Assembly: GCF_033568475.1 (NCBI RefSeq) | Contig: NC_133121.1 | Location: 1,054,001-1,118,000, forward strand | Origin: Henckelia pumila | Taxonomy: Eukaryota > Streptophyta > Magnoliopsida > Lamiales > Gesneriaceae | Direction of reading: 5' to 3' | Length of the DNA stretch: 64,000 nucleotides | Shown here: piece by piece, positions 22,690 to 42,455 of the stretch | Layout: every line of letters starts with the position of its first letter | How positions within the stretch are numbered: position 1 is the stretch's first letter | Translations under genes and position numbers: made by a program | Notes under the pieces: model-generated | The model's input: only the letters and a program-made list of their open reading frames with translations | What the model was told of the DNA's origin: nothing | The model's database searches: none

Positions 22690-25085
22690 ATTCTATATTT
22701 CCAATTTCCCTTTCAATAATTGTTGTTGTTTTTTTAGATTTTAATTAACTAATAAAATATAAATTTCAACTCAAATAATTGAAATCAGAGAGTATTAAGG
22801 CATCGTCATTTTTTATTTTTTTTTATTTTTGGATGTATTTTCAATGATAGTAAGTTCCTTTTTTTTTTTTTTTTTAAACCTCAATTTTAATTTTTAAACT
22901 TCATGAATGTGTCCTTAGAATACTTAAATGACAAATAGTCACGTAGCAATAGCGTATGATTTTTTTTTTCCCTCTCTTTTGTAATAGATTGTATATGTTG
23001 CTTTCTTATCTTTTATTTTATTTATATATCTTTAAATTATAATATATTTGTTGCAATTTTTATTTTAAGATATTTTGATTTAAAATTTCAATAATCAGAT
23101 TATATTTTTAATAAATATATAAATTTTTTAAAAAATATTTATAGATAATTAATCACTTAATTATATATTCTTTTTATAATACTATATTAATTAATAAAAT
23201 AATGATTAATATATAAATTACCGTGTTTATAAATACTTTGTGAAATAAATTAGTTAAAAATTTTATTTATGTAATAAATAACTAAATTTATGTTTTGAAT
23301 TATAAAAAAATAACATTTTAATATAAATATTATTAAAATCTTACATAAAAAATATTATGATACATTTTTTAAAAAATCAAATTTTTTTAAAAAATGCTGA
23401 AATTATAAAAGCGACTTACGTTTAGTAGGACACATATTAAAATAAATAAAATTAAATATTTTAAAATAATTCATAAAATATATTTAGTTAAATTTTTTAA
23501 TTCGTTAATATTTCTGATGGATGTTAATATAGAAATTATTATTTTAGATATTAATTATATTTAATTATTGTGTTTAAAAATATTGGTGAAATAAATTAGA
23601 TGTTGTGAATTAAATAATAGAAAATTTTTTCAGACTATTCTTTTAGTTTAGAGTTTATAGTGAACGAGTTGTAAATAAATTTGTGTAATAGTGTTATATG
23701 AATAGAGGTGACGTTAAAAGAGATGTCGAGCTTTCATATGCAACTTTTATTCTATTCTTGCTTATTATCTAAAGAGTTGGTCTCATTACTTTCATAATAT
23801 CCTAAAAATATATATAGTCTAATAAATCGCGAATGAATCTATTGACTCCATATTTTACATAGAGTGATTCTTCGGTATCAACTATCAATGATATGGCGAT
23901 GCGAGTCTCCGAGCAATTATATGAAATTTAACATCATATCATATATTTGAGATACAACGTCTAAGTGTCGCATCATATAATGATAATTATTTTAGGTAGA
24001 CCATAAACGAAGCCAATCATGTTGTAGGTGTGCCAAAGAGTTATTTTTTTAAAACAAAAAATTATTTACCTAATTCGTCATTTTACAACATATTTGTTTG
24101 ACGGTCGTCATTTTACAACATTTGATGCTCAATTAATAGAAGACATAAAAAAATATTTTGAAGATTAATATTAACATTGGAGAATATATTTTTTAAAATT
24201 TTAACATTCTCTATGTTTTCTTAAAAAATTATACGAAAGAAATATACTCTAAACAACTATCAATTTATGCAAATGAGAATCATATCGTGTAATTATTATA
24301 ACGATGCTTATTTAAAAGACTTGCTGAGATCAGAGTCATCAGACCATTAACTCAATTCAAGGATTAAAAAAAGTAGAATATATTGTTTGCAAAAATTATA
24401 ATTTTTTATTTAGCACGAAAACCATTTTTTATTTTTTATTTTTATATTAGTTAGCCCAATTGGCCCCTTTTGTTTTAAATTTTAGAAGTTAGATGTCATC
24501 GCCACATTAATTAAACCAAAAAATAAAAATAAAACTCAAGTGGCCCATACATATTCTCCCGACTTTTCAACATATTAATGAGAGCAATGAAGTATATTTA
24601 CAACTTCGGTATATATTTTCCAACGGCCCCAAACGATACAACACTTTACAATAATAAATCATAAATTCATCATTAAATTAAGAGCGACGTTCAATCATTA
24701 TTGGAAAATATGATGTTCATTTCAATTTATTAAATAAGAAGATGTCTATAGACTATAGGTATCATCATCGACTAAAATTATGTTGGATTAATGACATCAA
24801 ATCATCAAGTAATATATGTTTACATTTCTTTACAGACATGTGACATACATAAACTTTTAATATATAGTATGTTAATAAGGTATATTTAATTTGTAAGATG
24901 AGACGATAATTAAGAAGATATCGATAATATGGAGAGTATAAATCAATATGTGTAACATAATTATTTATAATTCTAATTATGTGTAGAATTTGAGTCAGCC
25001 ATAGGATGAAACAAATATTGTAATCAAAATATAAGTATTTCATACAAAATAAAAATATATTAAATAATTCATTATTTGTATACAT
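22690..25085. other. Long AT-rich intergenic DNA
   Basis: About 2.4 kb of AT-rich, low-complexity DNA with T-runs (for example 22858-22875). I see no gene, tRNA or clear element. Short open frames here have no recognisable content. Confidence 0.55.
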
Positions 25086-25089
25086 CTTA

Positions 25090-25425
25090 CGAACACACTT
25101 GAGATGTGGTTCTGACGATTGATACCGTATTGAAATTTTTGGTATCGATAACGGTATATAAAATTTTTTATTTCGGTATATCGAATATACTGAATTTATT
25201 TATTTTTTAAAATTTTTCACGGCGGTATACCGAGTTTTTTTTCGGTATACCGAATTTTTTTTATATTTCCGGTACGGTATTCGGTATAAATATTCTCCAT
25301 ACCGAAAATTCGGCATAATTTATAACGGTATGGTACGATACGGTATACGGTAACCGATTTTCGGTACGGTAACCGATTTTCGGTACGATATACCATACCG
25401 ACCCAACCCTAGTTGGACCCTCATT
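25090..25425. mobile_element. Decayed hAT-type non-autonomous element (CGGTATACCG-rich)
   Basis: The stretch is packed with CGGTATACCG, CGGTACGGTA and related words and ends CCGACCCAACCCTA at about 25414. That is the usual right end of a common class of plant hAT MITEs that begin TAGGGTTGGGTCGGTA. The left end (GTGGTTCTGACGATTGATACCG) is only weakly matching and I found no clean target duplication, so the copy is old. Confidence 0.5.
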
Positions 25426-25744
25426 CGAATAGTAGCACCAGTAGCATCAACACATCCTTAAGATGGCTTGTGCAAAAAAAGACTTAAGAAAGTAGAGGAA
25501 TGGCTAGTACAAATATAGAGACTTGGGATGATTGAGTATCGTTTATTCACAGAATTTGGTTCCCAGTTTGAAGGGAGCTGGAAATATTTCTTTGGAGTCA
25601 TTGAAGATTCCTCATAAGAAATAACCAACGCTAAATTCCGAGTATATTTAATAAATACCACATGTTGTGACACAAAATAATTATATATATTCTTATATAT
25701 TTCTAAATTTTTATTGCCAAGAAATTTACTCTTTTTTTTTTAAG

Positions 25745-25937
25745 AATAATGCTAGAGGTACAACACATATCGTGTACAACGATATTTACAACAAATATAT
25801 CGTGAGATTTTACTATTATGTCGCGATATTTTACATTCAATTTATCATGAGATTTTGATAAATGAAATTTTTGTATTGATTTTTTTGTGTTGTACAAATT
25901 GATGTACAAATTTGATTGTACATGTAGCATTGCTATT
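25745..25937. mobile_element. MITE of about 193 bp with imperfect inverted ends
   Basis: The left end reads AATAATGCTAGAGGTACAAC. The right end read backwards is AATAGCAATGCTACATGTAC. The shared core is AATGCTA..GTACAA. Inner repeats of TATCGTGAGATTTT / TATCATGAGATTTT are present. There is no coding capacity and the target duplication is unclear. Confidence 0.5.
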
Positions 25938-26518
25938 TTTTTATTACCACCCTGAATTTATTATTATTTTTTTTAGAAGATTACCACCCTGAACTTGATG
26001 GTCATGTTACTCAACTTAAATTGTAAATATTTTTATAGACTCATATTTCACAACAGTTGTAAGTAATTAACTCCATCTAGCTCAAGGTCGAATTCCACAC
26101 AGTTTTTTTTTTTTTTTGGTATATTTGTATATTTTCTTAGCGTTATAACAATCAAAATGAGTTTTGGTAAGAATATTGACACGTCCGGCATGATAATATA
26201 TAGCAAGTTTTGTGTTCATGAACTGATTTGCATTAATTTGGTGCAAACTTTTGAGATTTGTACTTCAAATAATTCCAGTTTCATAACGTTTGACAATATT
26301 ATATGGGGCAGTTAACTTTGGACAAAAGACAAGAACAAAGTAATAGCGGATTATGGTCAAGAAAGTTTCTCCCCGGGCAGTTTATTTTTATCTTTGGGAG
26401 CGAAGTACAATATAATATTTGGATACCCAATACCTTTGATTTGTTCTTTTGTCTGGTTAGGCATCTTAGTCAACTGTCATAAAATGCAAATCATCCAATG
26501 TACCATCCCATTTCTTCC
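25938..26518. other. Upstream region of the first LRR receptor kinase
   Basis: A short repeat ATTACCACCCTGAA.TT occurs at about 25945 and 25981. The rest is AT-rich and presumably promoter DNA. Confidence 0.4.
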
Positions 26519-26526
26519 TTATAAAC
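26519..26526 (+). promoter_or_regulatory. Candidate TATA box of the first LRR receptor kinase
   Basis: TTATAAAC lies about 45-50 bp before the ATG at 26570, preceded by a pyrimidine-rich stretch. Confidence 0.35.
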
Positions 26527-26569
26527 AAACTTTGGTATATATTTCGTCTCTTTCAGAATATAATTCAAA

Positions 26570-29500
26570 ATGGGGAACACGAAGAGTTTCTGGAAAATGG
26601 GTTCAAGAATTCTTGTGGGCTTGCTGATTATTGCTGCTCAGATTCTAGCTGTGTTTCCACTCACGGACAGTAATGATCGTACGTTGTTTTCACGGTTATA
26701 ATGTTTGTGCGACAAATGTTTCTGTTTTCAAGATTTATTGTTTTGACCCGTTAAAGTCGGGTCACACTCACACACGAACAGTTGTTTGATTTTGGTATGA
26801 CTTGAGGTTTTATTTATATTGTTGATTGGCGTCGGTCATGTGTATGTACTGGAATTTCCCAGATCATTTGAAGCATGATAATAGTTAAAGAAACAGATGA
26901 TATTTGTGGCTTAAAAATGGAAAGTCAGGAAGATTTTCGGGCGAATTTGATTATATTTGATGAGGCTATTGGCTAATTTGAGGCAAAGATCAAGTCTTTA
27001 TGAAATGATAGAATCCAATTTTTCCTTTTTCTGATTGGAGTCGAACAACTATAGAATCCTCCTCTCGATTTTTCTTACAGTTGCTGCTCTAAATGCACTA
27101 AAATCTATCTGGAATAACCTGCCACCGAACTGGGTGGGGGCTGATCCTTGTGGCAGGAAATGGGATGGAATTAATTGCACTGATTCCCGTGTGACATCAC
27201 TGTGAGTTTTGGACTTTTAATGCGATGACTTCCCCGACGTTATGTTTTGTGTTTTATGCCTCACGGTGGCTTCACTTGCAGGATGTTAGCAGGAACAGGC
27301 TTGGAAGGTAGCGATTTCAGTGACATTTCATCGTTGACAGCTTTACAGTTTTTGTATGTTCCTCTGTTTTTTCTGTTTTCTTTTTGGCTAACAGGTCCTT
27401 CTATACTGGCATATTGTGTTTACTTCCCAATAGTTGGTACCTAATCCGTGTTACAAGAATCAATATGAACCACGATCTGTTCACAATAAATTTGGACTGA
27501 GTGTCTACTATTACACCAATTGCTTATGATAACGGTGCAACTCAATTGCTTAAAATTGTACAACAACCGAGTCAGCTCACTTCAAGCAGAGTGTAACGTA
27601 GGCAGCCATACAATACAACAAATGTAATTTTTCCTTTCCAACAAGTAATATTTTGTACGATATCGACCTCTGTGCTCATCAATGTGCCGTTTGTGTAGTT
27701 ACACTTCCAGCCATTATTTGGTGGAATTGAAGCTTAGGTCATTTAACATCCTTTTAGAATATAAGTGTGGGTTTCAGAGCACAAAAATCTGATGTTGTAT
27801 ATCATAATGTTTATTGTCCAATGCAGTCTTACTGCCACCACATTGAACTCTAAAATACACATCACCCGTCATTTCCTAACAATGTGTTTCTTCTTGACGT
27901 AGGGATCTTTCGAACAACATTGGTCTCTCTGGGATTCTTCCTCCTTCGATTGGGAACTTGCAAAGCCTTACGATTCTGTAAGGATGACCCTTATCTTTTG
28001 CATTGCATGGACATCTTGATTAAGCCCAGAAATTGAAAATACTTGTTTTTGTTGCTTGTAGAATTTTGGTTGGTTGCAGCTTTTCCGGTCCCATTCCAGA
28101 TTCTATAGGATCTCTGCCCCAGTTGGTCTTTCTGTGAGTTCCTAGTTTCTTGAGTATTTCTTTGACATTTGACAATCCCCAGGATTTGATGAGTGCTTAT
28201 TTTTAAAGAAATTTTTCTAAATAAATATGTTGATTTTGTGTTATTGTTGTTTAGCTTGGGATATTTTATTTATGGCACGTACTTTGTCATTATACAGATC
28301 TCTGAACTCTAATAGCTTCACTGGCTCGATTCCGCCTTCTATTGGAAATTTATCTCGGCTTTCCTGGCTGGATCTGAGTCAAAACAAGCTTACGGGTACT
28401 ATTCCAGTCTCTACCGAAACTGCATCTGGTTTGGATAAGCTACTCCGTGCTAGACACTTGTATGCGTTCTCTCTCTTAAGCATCAACTCTTTCCTATCTA
28501 CATTTTGTCCATAGGTTCATCATTGGCTATCTAACTATCGATTATTTTGCAGCCACTTTTCCATGAATCAAATTTCTGGGCCCATCCCTGATCAACTCTT
28601 CAGTCCCAATATGAACCTGATACATGCGTGAGTTTGCGCAATGCCTATGTTCTCATTGTGTTCATTATGATTGTACCTATTGTAGATTTGCGAACTGTAT
28701 GCATGTTATCATTAGCTATAACTTTAGATACTGCAACAAAAACTAAATCCCACACTTTTGCCGTTGCATTGGCATCTTTTGTGAACAAGTCATTTGCCTT
28801 TTCAGTTTAATTGATGATATGCTTTTGTAACTTAGGATATTCGACAATAACAAACTCACCGGGAATATACCCCTATCTCTTGGATATGTAAAGACATTGG
28901 AGGTCGTGTGAGTATCTTCGTTGCACCCGTTATCGTACTACTGTCCTTTTTTTGCCCTCAAAGTTCACTATGATTTTTTTTTTCCATCGGATTTTGGGAT
29001 ACAGGCGTTTTGATTGGAATACTCTGGATGGATCCATTCCTTCAAACCTCGGGAATCTTACAAGTCTAAATGAGCTGTAAGGGAAATAAAAATTGATTTA
29101 GTATACATATATCGACTCTCCCACAAGTAGAAAGTTATGCAAAATGTCAATCTTTGAATGATTAAACTTGTTTTTTTTGCATCTTCTCCAGGCACTTGTC
29201 TAATAATTATTTCAATGGAAGTATTCCCAACCTCACTGGCATGAATGTTCTACAATATGTGTAAGTGGCTACCAATTATCAAAATCTCAAATTTCACAAG
29301 ACCTGCAATAATTGTTTATGTTTCTGGGAAATGTTTATTTTTTAGAGATGCAAACTAACACATATTCATGTTATATTTCATAATTATTTCCTAAAAATAA
29401 ATTTCACATTCCCTATATTCAACTTTTTTTAATGTTTTCAGAAGTACTAAGACATAACCAGGCACACCCTTAGTTTTTATGAATATGAAGATCACTAATA

Positions 29501-32500
29501 AAAGTGAAAACCATGTGCTCTATATCAATTTTGAATTTATTTTTATTGCTCACGGTTTAGATCCTCTAATGCTTTCATTGTCTAATTAAGATTCATATGA
29601 TTACAGTCACAGTTACCCTACTGATCAACTCTCTTGGGAATTGCAGGGACATGAGTAATAACAGTTTTAATGCATCGGAAGTGCCACAATGGTTCACCAG
29701 CCTCCAGTCTTTAACCACATTGTATGCCATTTTGTTGCTTGAAACATATTGGTCATTATATCATCAAATTTCATTTAAAAAATGGCATCTTGTGACATGC
29801 TTCCCCAGTTTCAGAAATTTTTTTTCATATAAGAATTGCATAATTGTGTACCATTTTTGCATAAAACTCTTCATGTGGATAATGTATAAGCAACTGTTGC
29901 ACAGGATGATGGAGAACACAACGCTTCAAGGACAAATTCCGGTTAACATCTTTAGCCTTCCTCAACTGGAGACATTGTAAGTCTCATGCACGTAACCAGT
30001 TTTAATTTGTTTAAAGTTGGAGAACATTATATATTTGGTTATAGTTATTGCTGGTCTCAGGTAGATATTTGTTGTGCAGGGTGCTTGGAAACAATAAACT
30101 TAATGGAACCTTAGACATTGGCAGCAGCTATAGCAGCAACTTGAATCTTGATTTGCAGAATAATGTCATCACCGACTTTAAGCAGAAAACAGATTACAAT
30201 CTGACGCTAACGTAAGCTAGCTTTTAGTTCAAAGTTTGTTGTCATATATGCAATCAGACTCTTTGATGGGGGAAAGATAGCCATAAGGATAGTTTTTCCT
30301 GTTGAAATACAATAATTTTTCATATGTGATTTCTTGAATATGGTAAATAGTTTTAGGTTGTATTGTACATGATTACATTTCTTCTCCTCAGTTTTTTGCC
30401 TCTCTCGCAGGCTTGTTGGTAATCCCATTTGTACTACAGCTGGTGCAACACAAAAGTTTTGTGTGATTGAGAAGCAGAACAATAGCTTTTCATCACCGAA
30501 TAATTGCGGGGGAAAGTCATGCCGCAGAGATGAAGCTTTGAGTCCCACTTGTCAATGTTCCCATCCATATACGGGGACACTTCACTTTTTTTCCTTTTCC
30601 TTCACAGATCTCCAAAATTCAACTTATTACAATGTCCTTCATGGGTCTATAATGTCTGTTCTTCTCGCCAATGGGCTTCCAGTTGATTCAGTTATTCTTA
30701 GCAATCCAACTATCAACATTAATTCCTACCTAGAGATCTCACTGCAACTATTTCCTTCTGGACAAGATGCATTCAATAGAACATCAGTTTCAATGATTGG
30801 TTTCCTTCTCAATCGCCAACCTTTCGAAATCAAATATTATGGACCATTCTTCTTCATCGATGAACCATATTGTTGTTTTGCAGGTAACTTCATCTATGCT
30901 TACAAATGCAAACACCTAAGGATTATTGTTATTTTTTCTACGTGATAATTAGGGACGCCGATGAGTCGAGGTCAAGTCGAACTCAACGCATAGAAACATC
31001 ACGCTAAACTCGCCCTCAGATTGAGCTCACAAAATTTATTATAAATACTTTTCTGAGTTTAGGTCTTGAGTCTGGCTCATAAGACTTTGTAATACAGTGT
31101 ATATATAATGCTTCTAAGCTCACGACCTGACTCACAAACTTATGAACAGATATATTGAGTTTGAAACAAACTGGTATTCATGGAAGAATTTTGGCTTTAT
31201 TAACTCGGCCTCGAAAAATCTTATGTTGATTAAACTCAAGTTGAGTCGGAATGCGAGCGGGCTCAACCCCCCTTCAACTACAAGGGGATAAAACATTTCT
31301 ATCTAATATACTCTATGGATTAGTAACTTTAGTTATTACCTTCAGGGTCCAACAAGTCGTCAAATACTGGCCTTATCATTGGGGTAGTGGTTGGCGGTAC
31401 TGTTCTTGTGATCCTGATTTGCTTGGCTGGAATTTATGCTATTCGGCAGAAGAAAAAAGCAAAAAGAGCATTTGAACAGAGCAACCCCTTTGGTAAGATT
31501 AGTTCTTCACTTCCAACTTCAAATAGTCAAGCTGATCAAATTGGGTACTCTTAAATAAAATATAACCACGTCGTTGTGTGGATGCAGCTTCTTGGGACCC
31601 TGAAAAAGAAAGTGGTGCTGTGCCACAGCTTCAGGGAGCGAAATGGTTTTCCTTTGAAGATCTTAGAAAATGTACGGACAATTTTTCAGACTCAAATTGC
31701 ATTGGAATTGGAGGTTATGGAAAGGTTGGTTGTAATAGATTTGACTTCTTGGATCACATTCTGATATGTTAGTTGATGCTCACCACAATTTCTGGAATAA
31801 ACTGCACATTTACTGCTAAATGTATGATTCCTAGAATTTTTCTTGTTCTCACACGCAAACAATATAAAACTGCCTGTGTTCCGTCCGTGTAGAGTTTAAA
31901 TTGGTAAAATTTTGATGCTTGGAGTAATTTTTAATGCTTAGCATACATTCGAAGCAGCCTGCATCAAAGTTGCTAATTGATTCAAGTTGAGCCTCAGTAA
32001 TCCCTCGTTAGATATTAATGGGGACTTGTTTAAAAGATAATTTGCGTCCTGTGCTGCAAAAAATGAATAAATTATGTGTTTTATGCACGGACAGGTTTAC
32101 AAGGGGACCATTGGTTCTGGGCAATTAGTAGCAATCAAACGAGCTCAACAAGGTTCGATGCAAGGGGCTCATGAGTTTAAAACAGAGATTGAACTTTTGT
32201 CAAGAATCCATCATAAGAATGTTGTCAGCCTTGTGGGATTCTGTTACGAGCAAGGCGAGCAAATGCTGATCTATGAGTATATATCCAATGGTACACTTAG
32301 AGATTGTCTTTCAGGTAACAATCCCAATTCTTGGTTTTATTTGAATCATGAAAAGTAATCCTTCTCATCTCATTTTCACAAGAACCAACTCTATTTTGAG
32401 AATGAATGTCTTGGCCCCTAAATGTCATGTGCTCGTAGAACGATGTGCAGTGCTTGCTTGGTCCACCATTTTAATTTGTAATATTTTACAGGGAAGTTGG

Positions 32501-33291
32501 GATTCGGGTTGGACTGGAATCAAAGACTGAGAATAGCCCTTGATGCTGCCAGAGGTCTGTCGTACTTGCATGAACTTGCCGACCCCCCAATCATTCACAG
32601 GGATGTTAAGTCGACCAACATTCTACTAGATGACCATTTGATTGCAAAAGTTGCCGACTTTGGTCTATCAAAACTCTTGGGTGACACTGGAAAGGGTTAT
32701 GTCACAACACAAGTCAAAGGGACATTGGTATGTAATCTCTAAATCTCGGAATGCAACCAAATATTTAATTTGTGATGTTATCTATTAAAATAATTAAATC
32801 GATCCTCTTTGCTGTAGGGGTACATGGATCCTGAATATTACATGACACAACAATTAACTGAAAAAAGTGATGTATATAGTTTTGGAGTGGTATTACTAGA
32901 GTTGGTAACGGCAAGACCACCAATACAACATGGAAAACACATTGTAAGACTAGTCCAAGACGCTAGGGGAAATCAAAGAGAGCTTCAAAATCTTGATCAA
33001 ACCATTGATCCAACCCTAGGATCGGCAACAAAACTTACCGGGCTACAGAAGTTCTTAGATATGGCAATGAGTTGTGTTAAAGAATCTGCAACTGATAGGC
33101 CTACAATGGGAGAGGTAGTCAGAGAAATCGAGAATATAATGGAGTTGGCTAAGTTTGACAAGAAATCGGACACAGGATACAATTCATCTAGCTACGAGGA
33201 AACAACAGATGAAAGTCCTCTGCATTCGAGCACCGTGGAGGGATATGATGTTAGCTATGGTTCGTTCCCTTTTCATGTAGAACGCCGTTGA
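26570..33291 (+). CDS. LRR receptor-like kinase, LRR-VIII-1 / HPCA1 type, 954 aa (tandem copy 1)
   Basis: Nineteen exons: 26570-26678, 27081-27201, 27282-27353, 27903-27977, 28062-28133, 28298-28459, 28553-28627, 28836-28907, 29005-29076, 29192-29260, 29647-29721, 29905-29976, 30080-30211, 30411-30883, 31346-31492, 31588-31724, 32095-32314, 32492-32727, 32818-33291. Most LRR exons are 69-75 nt and in phase 2, one repeat per exon. Order: signal peptide, about 11 LRRs, a juxtamembrane ectodomain with cysteine pairs C425/C430 and C440/C442 ([12 protein letters not shown]), membrane segment at about 559-581, and a kinase with [26 protein letters not shown] and DFGLSK. Arabidopsis HPCA1, which senses extracellular hydrogen peroxide through ectodomain cysteines, has 953 aa and the same layout. 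It looks functional. Confidence 0.93.
30950..31290. other. Intron 14 of receptor kinase 1: possible transposon remnant
   Basis: The stretch holds many short GAGTC/GACTC and CTCAAC words (GTCGAGGTCAAGTCGAACTC, later ACTCAAGTTGAGTCGGAATG). That is unlike the neighbouring introns and is reminiscent of small plant DNA transposons. No clean ends were found. Confidence 0.3.
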
Positions 33292-34885
33292 TTGTATTGT
33301 TTCTCTTCATACGCTACACAATTTTTTGGTTCTTGATTCTGAATGGCTTTTTTTTTTTCGTTAATGTTCATTCAGAGTCAATAATATTGTTCATTTCATT
33401 TGTGTGATCAGCCAACTTTGTGTGGATTATGCATGATGTTGAACAGATTTTGTGATTACTGTTGTAAATTATACAGAACATAGTCACAGTTTGCCAACAA
33501 GTAATGTTAGTGTGCTTTTGATTTTTGGTTTTATTCAGAAAAATACCATATCTTGAATGTTGACAATCATTATGTTGCTTGCCGCATGTTTTGTGGAAAT
33601 TTGTGTCCACTTCAAATCCAATGAAGTGTCAGCGATTGACGTCCGTGTAAATAACATGAAATGAAGTGCAATTTAAATCGTCTTTAAAATTTTTTTACGG
33701 CCGTACTATCTCATTAACCGTCCTAAACTAACTAAATTTTTTTTGAAATAAAGCTCGTCTTATCGGTATAAGCAATATCTCATGGAGTCTTATGTTTAAT
33801 AGTGTGACTAGTAAATGTGAGACAAATTACGATTAAAGATTCAAACGTTCAAAAGAATTCAAGAACCTTTCTTCCCTGCATTTGAATATTGTATATACAA
33901 ATAGACAAGAGTAAAATTAATATATTCAACACTTCATATATTTAGTGGTTTTGACTTTGTCCACGTGATTATTATATATCACAAGTACTCCATTTCAACT
34001 ACCCACTGTCCATTTGATGATTCAAACCATATTGTTTATCACAAGTATTTAAGACGTGTGGTTGATTTGTCTATTGCGTCCCCATTTCATATGGGTCAAC
34101 TTGCCTTGAATGCTTCCCGAAAATGACCCCCAGATTTTGATTCATTTCTTGAAAATATCAAGCCGAAATTAAAAAGGGCTTAATTTTATGTATTTACTTT
34201 AATTAATTAATCCTATTGGCGGGTGGAGTTGAAACTATTGTATATTACCAAAAAACAATTTTAAGGATGTATATATTTCTTTTAGTATTACAAGATTTAT
34301 GCATGTACGTACGATATAATAGTAACTATTGTAAGAGAAGAAGAGTCACCTTGAGCAGATAACCATGTAATAAATGCATGCAGGTGCTATCCCACCGTTG
34401 GAATAAATTACTGTATCCGTTGACTTGTGCGGAGTTTTTTCTTTTTCTGCTGTAAAAACAAGATTTTTAATATATGAGACCCTCGGGTTAAATTAAGTAA
34501 AAAAAACTAATCTTGTCATATAATAAATATTATGAAATCCTAAGCTTGTGCCATAGAGAAGTCACATATAATTAAGTATATATTATTATGATGTGCTATC
34601 ATTATTGATAATGTCAAGAAGTAATATTTATTATATTTTCTTAAGACACTCTGAGGTAGCTTGTGAAATTCAAAATGGGAATTGGTAAGACATTCGAACA
34701 TGAGTTGGCTGCAAGAAAAGATATTGTATTCAACTCTTTGCAAGCTGGGCAAAAGTTAGTGCTGCTATATTTGTCATTGTGAAGCTTTCGTTTCCTCAGT
34801 CTGTGCAGATATGTGGGCTGTTTAGTTTTTTTTTTCTTGAAATTTTGTTCTGGATTATATCAAACTTCGAGGTTCTTGAGCAAAC
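33292..34885. other. Intergenic DNA between the tandem receptor kinases
   Basis: 3' flank of copy 1 followed by AT-rich DNA and the upstream region of copy 2. No further gene seen. Confidence 0.5.
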
Positions 34886-41072
<6,187 letters not shown>

Positions 41073-41792
41073 TGTTGCTCAGCATGTGCCAATGATCTGT
41101 GGTGCATAAGAAATCATTTTTCGAGCATGAACACGAAGATTATGGTGTAAATGGTCACAGGTAAATGTATAATTGTTGTATTTTTATGAATTTCATCGAG
41201 TAATTTTGATTGATTTCTTGTATGATAATATCCTTTTTTTCCTTTGGCTTCAACTAATTTTTTTCTGGAATGGATATGCATAAAGCCATCAAATACGATT
41301 CTATTTTCACCTGTTCACAGTTTGTGTTAGATTGATCAGTGGCTTATGATCAACTGATTAAAGGGCTGAAACTAACAGTTGTAATGCTTCAATCTCCAAA
41401 TAATGACACCTTATATATACGGACGGCCATATTAAAGAAATCATCAAAGCTTTTAATTTCTTCGTAACTCGATGTTGAGTTGTTGATATTGCATCAGGTA
41501 TAATAATATTTCATATTTTGAATTATACATTTGATTAATCAATTTCAAACCTCACTCTTTTAGTCTAAGACTTCACCTTTACTCCTTAAGAAGAAATCTG
41601 AACCCTTCTCCTAATATCTCATATAATCAATCGGTAATGCCTTGCTTGATTAAACTGCGAAAATTGACAAGGGATACCTGATAGGGCCTTGTGTTGTTGT
41701 GGTCGAGACGGCTGTCGTCTCGATGCACGGTAATGTGTAGTGTTTGTGTCAAGAAACACGCTTGTATTTCTAGGAGAAGACATTCATGTCTC
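41073..41792. other. 3' flank of receptor kinase 2 and intergenic DNA
   Basis: Bases to about 41412 are also present downstream of the broken copy (50069-50410), so the duplication included the 3' flank. No gene seen. Confidence 0.6.
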
Positions 41793-42447
41793 TAGGGGTG
41801 ATCACATTTTTTCAAAAACCGCCCGAACCGACCATCCCGCACCGCCGTATCTCATTTTTTAAAATAATCGCGGTTTTTAAAAAAAAATGAAAACCGCTCC
41901 GCCGTCATGGTTCGGTTATAATTTTTGGCTCAAACCGCCCCGAATCGCACCGCCGTGTATAATGGTATTTAGCTAGGGTTATATTCATAGCACATTGTAT
42001 ATACATCATACACAATCGATTCGATCATATGCCGCCTCCACTCTTTTATCTCTCAACTCTTCTTCAAAAAAATTTCTCCTCTTTCTCTTTTCATAATCTA
42101 TTTACTACTTTTCTATACAAATATTAATCTTCAACCTTGTCTAAACATATTATAATTGATTAACTTTATTTAGTCGCTTGATTGTTATTTTATTTAATTT
42201 TATTTTGTTTATTATAATTTTCATTCATTATTCTAATAATTTGAATAGTTTTATTTTTTTTTTCCATTTTACCTATCATTAAAAAAAACTGCGAATCGAC
42301 CGCAACCGCTTAAAACCGCCAAAAACCGCGAAAATGATTTTACATATAAAATGGCAACAAAAAAAATAAAATATAACCGAACCGCAATTGGCAATTCGAT
42401 TTGAATTTCTTATGAAAAACCGCCAAACCGCACCGTGATCACCCCTA
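41793..42447. mobile_element. Non-autonomous hAT element, 655 bp, perfect 13-bp inverted ends and 8-bp target duplication
   Basis: It starts TAGGGGTGATCAC and ends GTGATCACCCCTA, a perfect 13-bp terminal inverted repeat. The 8-bp direct repeat CATGTCTC flanks it at 41785-41792 and 42448-42455. Subterminal regions are rich in AACCGC/GCGGTT words on both sides, the usual transposase-binding style of hAT elements. It has no transposase frame, so it depends on another element. Confidence 0.92.
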
Positions 42448-42455
42448 CATGTCTC

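Noticed and set aside
32997-33182. Minus-strand open frame in the kinase exon (same at 40649-40831 and 49648-49830)
   Set aside because: Shadow of the conserved kinase exon; it recurs only because the exon was duplicated.
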